Assembly: GCF_039555335.1 (NCBI RefSeq)
Contig: NC_092628.1
Span: 59,073,547 to 59,137,546 of the forward strand
Source: Amphiura filiformis
Taxonomy: Eukaryota; Echinodermata; Ophiuroidea; Amphilepidida; Amphiuridae
DNA: 64,000 nt
Direction: 5' to 3'
Part shown: positions 45,520 through 57,275 of the stretch, one piece after another
Layout: the number at the start of each line of letters is the position of its first letter
How positions within the stretch are numbered: the first letter of the stretch is position 1
Program-made: the position numbers and the translations under genes
The notes under the pieces: model-generated
What the model was told of the DNA's origin: nothing
Databases searched by the model: none
What the model saw: only the letters and a program-made list of their open reading frames with translations

Positions 45520-45830
45520 GGATTACTCAAAATGATGATGATGATGATAATGATAATAATTCAGATAATGATGATGACTCAGATTATGATGATGATGATT
45601 ACTCATGACTCTGATGATGACTCTGATGATGACTCTGATGATGATGATGATGATAATGATGGTGATAATGTAGATAAGAATGATGATGATGCCTATAGGA
45701 TAATGAGGACTTGGATGATCATGGTGACAATGAGGATGACAAGATGCCGATGCATCAGATTCATGACTTGGATATAATGATGATGCTTCGGATGATTTGA
45801 TGATGATGATGATGATGACGATGATGATCA
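45520..45830. repeat. (GAT)n-rich imperfect microsatellite
   Basis: About 300 bp of GATGAT with interspersed GACTCT and CAT-rich variants. The long poly-Asp/Met and poly-His/Ile open frames on both strands are artefacts of the repeat. Confidence 0.9.
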
Positions 45831-46329
45831 CCCTGATGACCCTTTTTTTAGGCGCGGCTACCCAATGACCTTTTTCTCTAGAAATGTATCATCAAAATAC
45901 CACAAAATCATGCGTTAACAATCAAATGATCTTATTTTAACAAATTTGTACTGCAAATGTGGGAAATTTGGAACAAAAAAAATAGGATTTTGCCCCATTT
46001 ATTTTCAAAATTTTCTACCCGATGACCCCTTTGTAAAATTTCATACCCAATGACTCCATTTTTTGAAAATGTTATACCAATGACCCTCATTTTCATTATA
46101 AGCCCTACCCAATGACCCCCTTTTTTAAAACACACGTTTTGTACCGATATGCCCTACTCCGGGGGGGGGGCACTCAACTTTGGAGGTGACGGGGATGTGT
46201 GGACAGTAGTTCGAAACTAGGGGTCTCAGTAAGCCTAGACACCGAAAAAGGGGGTCTTTCAGTGAGAGGGCCCAAAAAATAAAAAGAGGGTCATTCAGTG
46301 AGACTGGAAAAATTTTGGGTTTCAATAGG

Positions 46330-46660
46330 GTTCTTTGTAGAACCAAAAAAAGTTATGTAGCCAAGAAACAGGTTCTTTGTAGAACCTTAAGCTTGAAGAA
46401 CCTTTAAGGAAACTTAAAACCCTCAAAAGGTTCTTAGTAGAACAGAAAAAAAAGGTTTTTTATCCAAGCAAATGATTTTTTAGTAAAAGGGTTAACACTA
46501 CGTTTTCTTAACTTTGTGATGAGTCCCTGAATGAATGAATTAGAATGTCCCCAGGCCTATTTAAATCTTTAAAGGTTCTTTTTAGAACCTTATTACTGCT
46601 TAAGGTTCTGCATACAGGACAAAAAAAAAGGTTCTAAGTTGAACCTTTTTTTCTGAGAGT
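46330..46660. repeat. GGTTCTTnGTAGAACC-rich palindromic repeat
   Basis: The words AGGTTCTT and AAGAACCT/AGAACCTT alternate (for example at about 46368, 46400, 46428, 46570, 46630), giving many small hairpins. Non-coding. Confidence 0.7.
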
Positions 46661-46798
46661 GTAGGCCTACTGACACAAATTAGGCCTAATACAAATCAGA
46701 GTTTTAATAGCAAGCACAGAGTAAGGCTATAATACTAATAATACCCGACAACTTGCGACAAGTGACCACTACAAAACAAAATGTATATCACCAAGACT

Positions 46799-48198
46799 CT
46801 AGGGGCGAATTTCTCGATAGGAGTCTTAGTAAGCCTTTGGCTTAAGGTGGCCTTAAGGCTACTAAGCCTAGTCCGCTCTCGAAGCACGAGTCTTAACAGT
46901 AGCCGGATTTCTTGAACGCAAATTCAACCTGGTCTTAGTGGCCTTGCCGGCTTAACGCTTGACAACCTCGTCCCTTTCTACCAGCGACTTAATTGTATAG
47001 GCAGTTGGAGGTAGATGTGCATAAGCTGTTGTCCTTCACGGTTTACCGTACTAACATGGTTACCAGCGCAAAGACTAGCCTAGACCGGCGGTCTTGTGCT
47101 TGGGCTTACACCATTGTACACAACTTGATGCAAGAGTAGTTTTTTTTCTGTTTTTGTGTCTTTTATGTATTATTTTATTTCCACTTATTATGAGTCCTGC
47201 TTGCATGAATGATACTTTGATACTTCTATACTTTTTACTCGACTCATTAATTTTTTTTTTTTTTTTTTAAAAGGGTCAAACTGCAAGCCTACAGAAAAGG
47301 AAACGTCGATTCCCCTAAAAGTAGGCCTAAAGCAAAAATTGTTTCACACTTCAAACAATTCGTACGCATGTTTGTCAAAAGTAAAACATTATTTAAGGAA
47401 AATTTTGGTGCAAAAACAAAAACATAACAGCATTTTGACAACCATCGCGTGTGCTATCTACTGCTGATATTTTCATGTTCTATTTGCGAATTTAGCATGA
47501 GTGCATAGTTTATGATGATGATGATGATGATGATGATGATAAAAAAAGTTTTGTTTCTTGATCATTCAAACGTTTCAAGAACTGTTCCTTCCGGTATGTA
47601 AACGAAACGGCAAAAAAGAGGAAAGCATGGGAGCAAGTTCATGTGGAAGGTCAAGGTTTTTGGACATGTCAAATAATGTGGGGGCATTTCTATTTGTTGA
47701 CCGTTACAAGTTAGGTTCAAGTAAGCTTTAAAACATTGCCTTTACTAAATCGGCAGCGCGATTTAAATTTGGTATACGAATACTTCAGAAAAGGATCCTT
47801 CCTCTCCTGAAGACGCTCACGATAGCAAGTTGACGTCGAAGATTGCGTCTTGCTTTAATTGCACCCCTTTAGCACCGTTGCTCCAAAAGAAAGTCCATCA
47901 TTCAAAATGAGTAGGCCTTTATAGCAACAGCAGGTTTAACTGACTCGAATGAACACTAAAATAAAATGGTGAAATGTTCAACTAACAGTCAGGTTTAACT
48001 GACTCGAATGAACACTAAAATAAAATGTTTTAGTAAATAAAAAGTGTTTTAATAAATAAAATAAATAAAAGGTGATATATATATAATAATGTAATGTATT
48101 TTAATATATATTGGTTATTTTTTGATGTTAAGTTTGACCCCTGGGCCAAATTGAAAAACAGTGTTTACACTGAGTTTTGTTACCCAGGCAAAAGAAGT

Positions 48199-48242
<44 letters not shown>

Positions 48243-48672
48243 ATGTGAAATGTTCAACTAAATCGAACAATGATTATTACTTAGGGGTAGGGGCCTACTC
48301 TATGTTGATTGAAAGACAGCATCTGTTTTGGTTCAAAAATATGAAAGAAAACCATGAAAACCTTGCATTACAATTTAGACCAAGGCTTACGACCTAAGAC
48401 CTGCTCTGAGGCAGGGCCAAGAAAAGCCGCTGTAAGCCTGGCCTAACAGGCTTGCGTAGACTACGGCTACAGAAGACTGATTTCGAGAAATGCAAATTTT
48501 ACCGAAGCCTGGGGTAATCCTACAAGCCTGGCCCACAGGCTAACGAAGCCTCGAGGCTATGGTAGCCGTGTTTCGGGGAACGTGTTTTCAATTAAGCCTG
48601 GTCTTACGACCTCTTAAGCCTTGAGGCTAGACTAGCCAACTGCTAAGCCACCCGTCGAGAAATTCGCCCTAG
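46799..48672. mobile_element. 1.87-kb TIR element, non-autonomous
   Basis: The left end CTAGGGGCGAATTTCTCGA mirrors the right end TCGAGAAATTCGCCCTAG. Sub-terminal regions at both ends are crowded with AAGCCT/AGGCTT words (GTCTTAGTAAGCC, TTAAGCCTTGAGGCTAG). The interior holds a (GAT)n run (47512-47541), a 60-bp direct duplication (AACTGACTCGAATGAACACT at about 47937 and 47996) and an (AAAT)n run (48198-48244). No transposase frame was found. CTAG at both ends may be the target duplication. Confidence 0.8.
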
Positions 48673-48699
48673 TAGACTTACGTTTCACAAAACCGGGTT

Positions 48700-48900
48700 C
48701 GTTATTTTATTTAGGAGTCTTTAAGGCGTCCCATTATACCCCACTGTGAAATTGTTGCTATAAAGAAGCTGGGGTAAAATGGGACAGCTGGGTAAAATGG
48801 AACGCCTTTGATTTACTATGGGATTTTTTTGTTGGAGCAAGATGGGACAGTGCAAGTTAGCACACAGTAAATCAATGGCGTCCCATTTTACCCCAATTTG
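48700..48900. repeat. Inverted repeat with GGCGTCCCATT/TAAAATGGGAC words
   Basis: GGCGTCCCATTATACCCCA and GGCGTCCCATTTTACCCCA flank GGGGTAAAATGGGACAGCTG and GGTAAAATGGAACGCC, so the block folds on itself. A small diverged element. Confidence 0.6.
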
Positions 48901-50477
48901 GCATGTGTCTAAAAGAAAACTTTTCTAATATTTTTCGAAGAAAAAAGTAACAATTTTTGTGTTAATTAATTGATAAGGTGCATTAGAAGTTATTTTTTAA
49001 TTTGAGAAATACTAATCCGGGCCATTGATTCAGATATTTAGCCTCAAGTCGTGACCTTTATTTTGATGTGTTAAGCTTTCGGCCCTCAGAGGTTCCTGTT
49101 TTAATTAAGAATGGTACTTTTAATTGGTTGGAAATATAAATAGACATTAGGCCTATATGAAATTTCTTTTGTTGTCAAAATTGGCAAAATGTGACTATTT
49201 TAAGGTACAAAGGTATTTCCGAAATCTCTGTCCCAAATTACCCCGTGTCCTAATTTACCCCTAGCCTAGGCCTATGCACAATGGGCAATTGGACTATACG
49301 GAGAAGTGAATCTAGACCTTGTAAACACCATCGAGAGGGGCTAGAAGAACTCTGCATTTGTTGGTACGCCATTTGGAAACTTCATCTCTCGGGGGTTCAG
49401 GATTATTGCACAGCCCCTTCAGGGCCGGGCTTCAAGGATATAGGGAGCCCCTTATATTAATGATCAGTCAAGTCACCTTAGGGGGTCATACCTTCTTGGC
49501 ATTTCGAGGTATGAAAAGGACCTAAATATGAATGCTAACCCAGGGTCTTATGAGGAGTATCACTCCCGGTAAGGAAATAATTTTTAATACAGGCCTATTC
49601 ATTTAAGGGAAGGCCCATTTTTACACAGATTTGCGGACATGATTTATTAGGGGCGAGCATTTTAATTAATCGTTCGTTCGTTCGTTCGTAAGTTAAGATC
49701 ATGATTACAAACTTGTTGTATACAATATCAGAAATACTAATTTTCTGGTACAAGGCCATGTAATTAAGTATCAGCAGCTGATTCCACCACAGTTGTCATT
49801 GGTTGTGTAAGATTTATGGGTATACTGTAAAAATGGACCATAACTTTAAAACTATTAAGAGTAGAACCCCTGTGTCTCGGGGGGTCATACCTTCGTGGCA
49901 TTTTGAGATATGTCCATTTCAGACCAAATGGTTAGTCAGTTAGTAAGTAAGCTAGTAACATACACTAATATAGGCTGGTCCATTTCAAAAAGTGTCAATT
50001 TGCACCATATTTGACCAGTTTAGCTCCAATGCCCAAACGTTTCACGCGCATTTGTACCATAAAATCATTCCGTCACCAAAAGATGCTGCATAAAGCGCTT
50101 TGTTCATAATGCTAAGGCACTACCGCGCTATAGGCCTATGATATAAATTCCGTTTATTGTATTGCATTCATATGCTTCAAGAATTTTTTTCCAAACCTCA
50201 TTCCCCTCCCCAATGTCAAATAGAAATCTACGCCACTGCAATTTTCGTCTAATTTTGCCTTTGCCTCATTGAACTTGCCTTGCATTCATCGATAAACATG
50301 GTTTCTTATTAAAAAAACAAAAACAAAACAGGGATGGTCTCATATCCCTGGAAAATCTAGCCTGGTAGTTGCAATTGACATTTGTTTAAGTGTTATTTTA
50401 ATGGGTTAATAAAAACACCCAATACACCGTGACCTTTGTATCGCTTAAACATGTTAAACAAGTTCAAATGCTCTTAA

Positions 50478-50824
50478 GGGGGTACTACACCCCTGCCAAA
50501 ATGTCTGCCTATTTCTGCATTTTTCTTTAAAATTATAGCGCATTGGGGACAAGTAAGATATGTATATTATAGGGGCAAGGACTACAACTACTGCACTATA
50601 AATTTTATTTCAGCACAGACAACAGTTGTGGGGTTACAGTCAAAAATGAGGGAAAACCAATATTTGATCAATAAATCAATAACTACTTGCTTTGAGTTGC
50701 TGAATTTTCAGTACAGTAGTTGTAGTCCTTGCCCCTATAATATACTTACTTGTCACCAATGTGCTATAATTTTTGAGAAAAATGCAAAAATCGGTATAAA
50801 ATTGGCCAGGGGTGTAGTACCCCC
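50478..50824. mobile_element. TTAA-flanked foldback element, family A, copy 3
   Basis: 347 bp lie between TTAA at 50474-50477 and 50825-50828. The ends GGGGGTACTACACCCC and GGGGTGTAGTACCCCC are perfect. The interior matches copy 8979 in the same orientation. This copy keeps the most intact termini and is a good family reference. Confidence 0.92.
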
Positions 50825-51386
50825 TTAAGACCTGATATCAGCGGCGACTTTCCGTTAAATCAACATGATTAATAACCAGACATGCATATTGTCATATCAT
50901 ATGTCCACTTGGAAAACAATCCTCAATAATTAATATGCAAACCTATATTCTGAATAAAAATAATTCTGCTCCGACCCTCCCCCCCCCCCGCCCCATAACA
51001 TGATTTCCTAACAATCGGAACCGAAATGGTAACCTGATCTTTATTCCTTTTTATTTGAAACCAATCCTCTTACATCCCATGCAGTACGATTTTACACATC
51101 TCTCACTGCAATGAATATGCTTAACATTTCCTAATCTAAAATAAATCTTTCTTTGCTTACTATGCTGGTGTTACATTATTATTTTATATTGTATCCAAAC
51201 GGTTACGTTTCAGCACATCACATCAAACTCCCATTGGGCGCCCCATTCCTTTTTTGAAGGAATTTTTGTTGAGATAATACACTTGTGTGCTTGTTTGCCC
51301 AAAGATCGTCACCGTTCAAGGTCAAGGTTTGTTTAAAAGTTGCACCCTGAAAATTGCATATTATTAGAGTACAATGACAAAGTTCT

Positions 51387-51656
51387 GTGGAAAATCCGCG
51401 TTTTAAACATCTATACGGGTCGATTTCCGGCTTGGTCAACAAGTCAAGAGGTGCCGATGCGCTAGAATTATTATCACGCATTTCTAATGTAAATTGCGGG
51501 AACATTTTTCTAGTTGTCGGGCAATTTGCGCCAGCCAGAGGAACCACGGGATTCACCTTTCGGTGTGAAGCGGCAGAATATGCCGTGTCCGCGTTTTCTG
51601 TAAGAAAAATTAAATTTGTGTGTACATTGGATAAAGGAAATGAGATTATCGATTAA
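51387..51656 (+). pseudogene. Broken coding repeat, copy 2 (family unknown)
   Basis: An open frame of 89 codons with no ATG at its start. Its first 65 or so residues align to copy 1 at 45173 (GSISGLVNKSRGADALELL, RISNVNCGNIFLVVGQFAPA, RGTTGFTFRCEAAEYAV). Similar non-coding flanks (TTTGCCCAAAGA upstream) show that the whole block was duplicated. No domain recognised and no splice sites assigned. It may be one exon of a transposon-derived or multigene family; function unknown. Confidence 0.4.
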
Positions 51657-52145
51657 TTCTGTTTCATATGAAAATCAGTTGGCAAGCTCTTATTCACCTA
51701 AATTAAGCTCTTAAGACGTAACACCTAAATTAAGATTTATATAAACAGTCAAAAAGGGGAGGGTTATATAAAGGGGGTCCTGTTTAGTGGCAAAAAGTCC
51801 AATGTTTTTTTTTTAACTTGATTGTTCTTATTTTGGTTTTACAAAATCAACCGAAATAAAATTGCCATATAAAAAAGTCAAAAAAACAAAAACAAAGTTT
51901 TCCCCCTGAAGGAAAAAATTCTAATCAAGTGAAACTTTCCAAGCTATCATCATTGATGCAATTGACCCTCAACAAATGTTGAAAACTGACCTAAAGGCTT
52001 AAGCTAAATTTGCCTTACAGTATCCCTTCAGCTATATCATTTGATACAAAATTAGGGATAACCCCTAGACAGAGAATGAACTTGGACTAATATTTGCAAC
52101 TGTGTATTTCATCTCGATCCATTCTGATGCAACCTCTCTGGATAT

Positions 52146-53012
52146 ACCGGGTGTCCCAAAAAAGGTTACATGTAGATATTTGAAAAACATATAAGTTAAT
52201 GTTAACAAATATAGGCCTAAATGTCGTTTTCATGACCTAATCTACGTACCCTCTACTAGCACCCCTGTGAATGTCAAGTTCACAACTTGCGTACTAAGCC
52301 CGCATTCCACACATTCCTGAGCAACCTGTTTAGTTTTTACGTGACATAATGCAAAAGGAGGTTCATTACCACGGTCACAGCCACTGTGCTTTTGGTGGGA
52401 AATTTGAGTAGGCCCAGCCATAGCATGGCTGATGCAGAATTTCAGTCTGATGAACAGATAATAAAACTCATTCAGTTTTATTTCAAGATGTCAGTCAGAA
52501 ATGTACAATATTCTTACAGTAGGCCTATATAAGACAGCAGCGATTTCAACGCAATAAAACCCACAAGCCTAAATGCAAAAGATTGATTATTAATTTCACT
52601 ACGTTGATGACAGGAAGTACATATACAGCGTGCAGAAACGCATTCTCTTCTCTATCTTCCTTTACTTGTTACCACCAAGAATCTAAAAGCTATGAAACTG
52701 ATTTATTTTCAGTGTTCAATATTTTGTTTATTTTGTGCAATAAGTTCAACCATTAAAATTTGAGAGAAAAAGAACAATGATAAGAACATAGGTGTGTTTG
52801 TGTTCAAGTTTCGTTGTGCAATATTTTAATGGTTAGCCACTCTTGACACCCCTGTGATCTTTCGCTCATAAGTTAAATTTCGTTTAAGACAATGAGTTGA
52901 AACTTGGCAGTGAATTAAAAAAGGATGGATAAATAATATCTGAAAAAATGACATTGTTATGTTGTACCATCACAAAATGCGGTTCAATTTCTACATGTAA
53001 CCTTTTTATGGT
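52146..53012. mobile_element. About 870-bp TIR element with GGGTGTCCC end
   Basis: The left end CCGGGTGTCCCAAAAAAGG, then TTACATGTAGA, mirrors the right end TCTACATGTAACCTTTTTATGG. The TIR is about 22 bp and imperfect at the outermost bases. Unlike 20764-21297 the inside is not a long foldback. No transposase frame was found. Confidence 0.7.
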
Positions 53013-53014
53013 AA

Positions 53015-53190
53015 GGGAGTGTTCATAAATACTTTGGTGGGGGCTGGAAAATATGTAGGGGGGTCATAAAATGTTTGGAGTTCTGAATAGGGGGGGGGGT
53101 TAAAAAGTTGTGGGTGTATGAACAGGGGGGGTTAAAAAGTTTTTGGACACGTAGATGGGGGGGGGTGTAAAACTTTAGCAACATTAGTCC
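53015..53190. repeat. G-run repeat related to the 5011-5290 element
   Basis: GGAGTGTTCATAAATACTTTGGTGGGGG followed by GTTAAAAAGTT between G7-G10 runs. It resembles the inverted right end of 5011-5290 (AACAAGTGTTTATGAACGG, C-runs, AAAACTTTTAAG). The other end is missing. Confidence 0.5.
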
Positions 53191-53239
53191 TGAAGCAAAA
53201 AATATAAAATAGCCTGAAATTTAAAAAATGAAAAAAATG

Positions 53240-53383
53240 TTCCAGCTTCAAAAAATCGAAATTATTTGATATCAGAAGGACATTCTTCGTATTCAGAATG
53301 CAATTCGATATGTCTGATGTGCTCTAATGTCCCACAATAAATACTGTCCAAACGTTCATACCCCATCCCTTAACATTGGTCCC
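53240..53383. repeat. Interspersed repeat, GTTTGCACAGTATTTTTGTG family, copy 3
   Basis: TTATTTGATATCAGAAGGAC, GAATGCAATTCGATATGTCT and ACAATAAATACTGTCCAAAC occur in order. This is the reverse orientation of 14515-14650. Confidence 0.75.
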
Positions 53384-54831
53384 GATTTGATATCAATTTC
53401 TAAGCGCTCTTTAGCAAACTCATTGTTCATTGAATTGACAACTGACTAGGCGAATTTGCACGAGATTTGCGATTCAAAGAGATTTGGCCATTGCTCCTTG
53501 AAATGAATCTCGTATATGGACAATATAAGTGTGCTCTTTCATTTAATTTAAATCATTGCTTAAACAGAAGGGTCCGAACTCAATTAGCAAAATTTTAAAT
53601 GTTACACATGTCCACTGATATGTTAGGCCTATAAGACCTTACCCCCTGAATCGACCACTTGTTTATAGGCCAATACACACAAGGGGGGTGTCTGAGGGGA
53701 TGTTCGCCTTCAGACGTTGGAAATTTTTTACAAAATGAAGGTCCAATTGAAGTCATTTTGTCAAAATTTTACTTGAGATTTGAGAAGCATGCATGGATTG
53801 ATGTTGAAATCAGCATTGAGTCCATCTTAATACTGACTTTTTTTTGGTGATAAAATGTGACAGGCCCTGCATATAGGCGGGTCCGCAGGAATTTTCACAC
53901 GCTTATGGGCCGTGGACCCGCCTTCACGCAACGCCTAAAATATAAACCACAGGCCTATATATAACCGACTGTGCGTTTTTTGTAGGCATGGGCAGTGATG
54001 GGCATACTCAATTACATGCAATTTATCTTCTTTCTCTTCTTTTTTTCTCCCTTTTCTCTTCTCTTTTTCTCCCTTTCTCTTCTCTCTTTTCCTTTTTATA
54101 GGGGTGGGGACCACAAAGGGGGGGGCATTTGATATTGTGCCCCCCCCACAATACACACACTTTTAAAAAGTGAGGGGACGTGTCCCCTGTCTTCCACCGA
54201 TTTACGCCCTTGAAGCAGACTAAAAGGAAAACATTGGCACTAACAACAGCAAAATCTGATTTTGGATATTTTCTTGTAATATTTACCCCTTTGTGGTTTT
54301 AATTTTGGAATACAACTGGCATATTCTATTTTTGAGACATTTTTCAAAGTAATTCCTACTCTCAACACTGTCAATAATATTTTTAAAGGCCGATATCTCA
54401 ATTGTTTTTTGTTTGTTTTTTGTTTTGTTTTTTTGTTTTTGTACCGGCCAGCCACATTGTACCGGCCAGCCACAGCTGGCCGGTACTTATTAATTGGCTC
54501 AAGTTTGTTGTTTCTAACTTTCTATTAGATAGTGTATGAACAAAACAGAAAATATTGTCAAAATATTATCAAGTTGTCAAGGCAAATAGAAATACCAAAA
54601 TTGGTGTGTGAAGACAACAGAAGTTTTGTTTTGATTTTGCATTACTAAGGTAAAATCACACATGATAAACAATTACCTACTTCTTTTGGATAAGTTGATT
54701 AACTTCATATATTTTGGTCTATAATATAAATGATGATATAAATCAGAAAAAAATTCCTTTAAAAGGAATAGGGTGGGCAAATGAAAAATTGTCAAGAGAA
54801 ATGAAAGAATGAGTAAGTCAAGTTTACAATT

Positions 54832-54985
54832 AAAAACAGGGAAAATATGACACAACATCGATTTCCAATAGGGGAATAACACAAAACGTATAAACAAAGT
54901 TAAAAGAGTTTTTAACTTTATACGTTTATACGTTTGTTATTCCCCCATTGGAGGTTGTGCCATATTTCCCCTGATTTTAATCTGA
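54832..54985. repeat. Foldback, about 70-bp arms
   Basis: AACAGGGAAAATATGACACA mirrors TGTGCCATATTTCCCCTG. CCAATAGGGGAATAACA mirrors TGTTATTCCCCCATTGG. ACGTATAAA mirrors TTTATACGT. The loop is near 54905. Confidence 0.8.
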
Positions 54986-55968
54986 TCTATTGCTTATCCT
55001 TTGTTCTCTGCTGGTCAGTTGGAACAGATTTTCCCTGTTTTTATATTAACCATTCACATCATAACACAAGACGTTTTATGTTAACATTTTATATAAAACA
55101 TGGTTATAAAACTTTTGTAGATAATAGTTATTTAAAACATTTTCGTAATCATACCTAGAGTTTTTTTTTTGTCTTTATCATCCGATAGAAAGACTTCTGC
55201 TCATCTTCTCTGGTGAGACAACAGGGCTGGGGTATCTTTCCATATCAAAGTTTAAAAATCTGTCATATCAATTTCCTCAATATGTTGTATTGCAACTTAT
55301 GAGGGGAAATGTGTGATTTTACAATATTTCGATCTTATTTTTTAACTTTGTAACTTTATTATGATTAACATAACTGTATTTCAAAGCGTCAAACTATATC
55401 ATTATTTTGTCCCAACAAAAATAATCCAGGGAATAAAATATTCATTCATATGTTTATTTATTTTATTCAACCTGGGCCATTTCTACTGGTGCACATGCAT
55501 TCTAATAATTTGTCTATAATACCTTATACAAGCATCAAAGATTTGAAAAGTAAATAGCCTATGTACACACTGAACACAATGCACATACAAGCTGTATTTA
55601 AGTACATGCCGAAGCTGTCAGTATAAAATGATATATATGACCTTCACGATGCTATTAATTTGCCCAAAGATTAGGAAAACTAGCAAAACTGGTGAACTGG
55701 TACTGTTCAAATAAAAACATCTGCAAATCTTGCTGCAATTTCCAAATAGTATTTCTATTACTTAAATAATTATTTTTGTTATTTCTTTTAATACAAACAC
55801 ATTACTGCCTATGACGACTTTATCGTATTACTTACATATCAAAATCAAGTAATAATTACAAAACTCGCCGTAAACTATCACCTCTGTGGGTGTTTGGGAT
55901 ATAACCGGCACGAATATTTTCTCAACACTGCGGCATGTGAAAAAGTAGGTCAATAGTCAGAGAATACA

Positions 55969-55996
55969 GGGTGGGTGCGGCACGCCGCACCCACCC
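55969..55996. repeat. GC-rich perfect hairpin, 12-bp stem
   Basis: GGGTGGGTGCGG, a CACG loop, then CCGCACCCACCC, inside AT-rich surroundings. No T run follows, so it is not a typical terminator. Possibly the fused ends of a deleted TIR element. Confidence 0.85.
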
Positions 55997-57045
55997 AAAA
56001 ATGGAGCTTTAATGCAGATGTAACAAATTATGTTCCTATACGTATATCACTAGTCTTTAACCATGCTAACAAAATTAATACAATAGCTTTGGGTTTCAGT
56101 ATGTGTAGGCCTATAATATGAAGGGGGAATAATACCCTGATTTTCATCAGTACCCCTCTTCTTTTTTTTCTTGCAAAGTTATGAAGTACATAAATATGTT
56201 CATCACCTCATGTCCTGAACTTATAAAATAAATCTACATACAAAGTGCTTTTAAATCATTTTAGTAAGTCATTTTAGCCCTATATATTTTTTTTTGTTTA
56301 CTGTATCCTAGTAACTCAGATGCGTGTTTCATAACAAACCATAATTTATTCTATTCAACATGTTCAAGTAGGGTACATGAATAGAATACATTAAATCCTT
56401 TGTTATACTCTCTATAGAAAATCTAGTGGTGTATGTAAAATATATAACACTGAATAAATTAAATAAACACTTACACAATGGATGCATAGTCATTAGTCAA
56501 TTTAATACTATGTGGGGTTTTACAATGTAGGAGAAGAAAAGGCTATTAGGTCACCGTATGTCAGGTTATAGGTCAATTGGTTCAGGTCAAATTTAAGCAT
56601 CAATTTTGAATACACATGTGAGAGTCTGTGATATCATAATGAGGCATAATTTTGATATTCTGTCTTTAACTGGATATATATCGAGAAGTGCAAGGTGGAT
56701 ATACTAATATACCTTGGGATGTAAATGGTGAGTACAATTTAGAATGCCTAGTTGAGATGGATTTCACAAATAAATATAAAATAGTTACCAAAATCACAAA
56801 AATCAACATTGCTGTAGTATGGTTGTGGTAACCTATTACCTGTGGCTTAATTAAGTTTCAGTGAAATAATGTCGCAAGTTAAAAATACAAAATATAGCTC
56901 AACATTGAAAATAGAAGCATTTTAACCAGTTACTTTTTTGATAGTTGTGGAGCACCAAGTTCATGAAGTCATAAAAGAAATCAGGAACCACTTATTCCCA
57001 TTTTACATATCAACTTTATTTCCCTAATTTGTGTTAGCAAGACAT

Positions 57046-57275
57046 ATAGAGAGTTCCCGTGTTTTGGGTTACCCGCCATCTTGGAGGGAAACCTAAACTC
57101 CGTTTACAATTTTCAGAATACCAACACTCGCGCAATAATTAGCAAATGTTATTTTGTAGAATGTAGCACCAATAGGGTCATTGACCAAATCAAAGGAATG
57201 AGGAATACGGCGGTGCGAATCACGTTATAAACACTATTGTAGTCCGTTCCGCTTGAAAACACGGGAACTCTCTAT
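57046..57275. mobile_element. 230-bp TIR element next to the retrotransposon tail
   Basis: The left end ATAGAGAGTTCCCGTGTTTT mirrors AAAACACGGGAACTCTCTAT at the right, a perfect 20-bp TIR. The interior includes CCGCCATCTTGG. TA flanks both ends, as for Tc1/mariner targets. It abuts the (ATCT)n tail of the retrotransposon at 57276. Confidence 0.88.

Larger units (their letters stand above)
42422..57275. other. Gene-poor stretch right of the IGFBP7-like gene
   Basis: The first few hundred bases include the 5' UTR and promoter of the IGFBP7-like gene; no TATA box is assigned. Beyond that I support no intact gene. The stretch contains a CpG-rich satellite, GAT microsatellites, a 1.9-kb TIR element, a family A TTAA element and two copies of a broken coding repeat, listed separately. 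Parts 49270-50470, 51660-52140 and 55170-57000 show nothing specific. Confidence 0.6.

Noticed and set aside
45523-45831. Long open frames (poly-Asp/Met on +, poly-Ile/His on -) over the GAT repeats
   Set aside because: They are produced by a trinucleotide microsatellite that is open in several frames; no start context, splice sites or non-repetitive coding part.
50190-50290. Similarity to 60380-60440 (CCCCAATGTCAAA, AATCTACGC) as a conserved regulatory element
   Set aside because: Most simply a short interspersed repeat fragment; nothing ties it to a gene.
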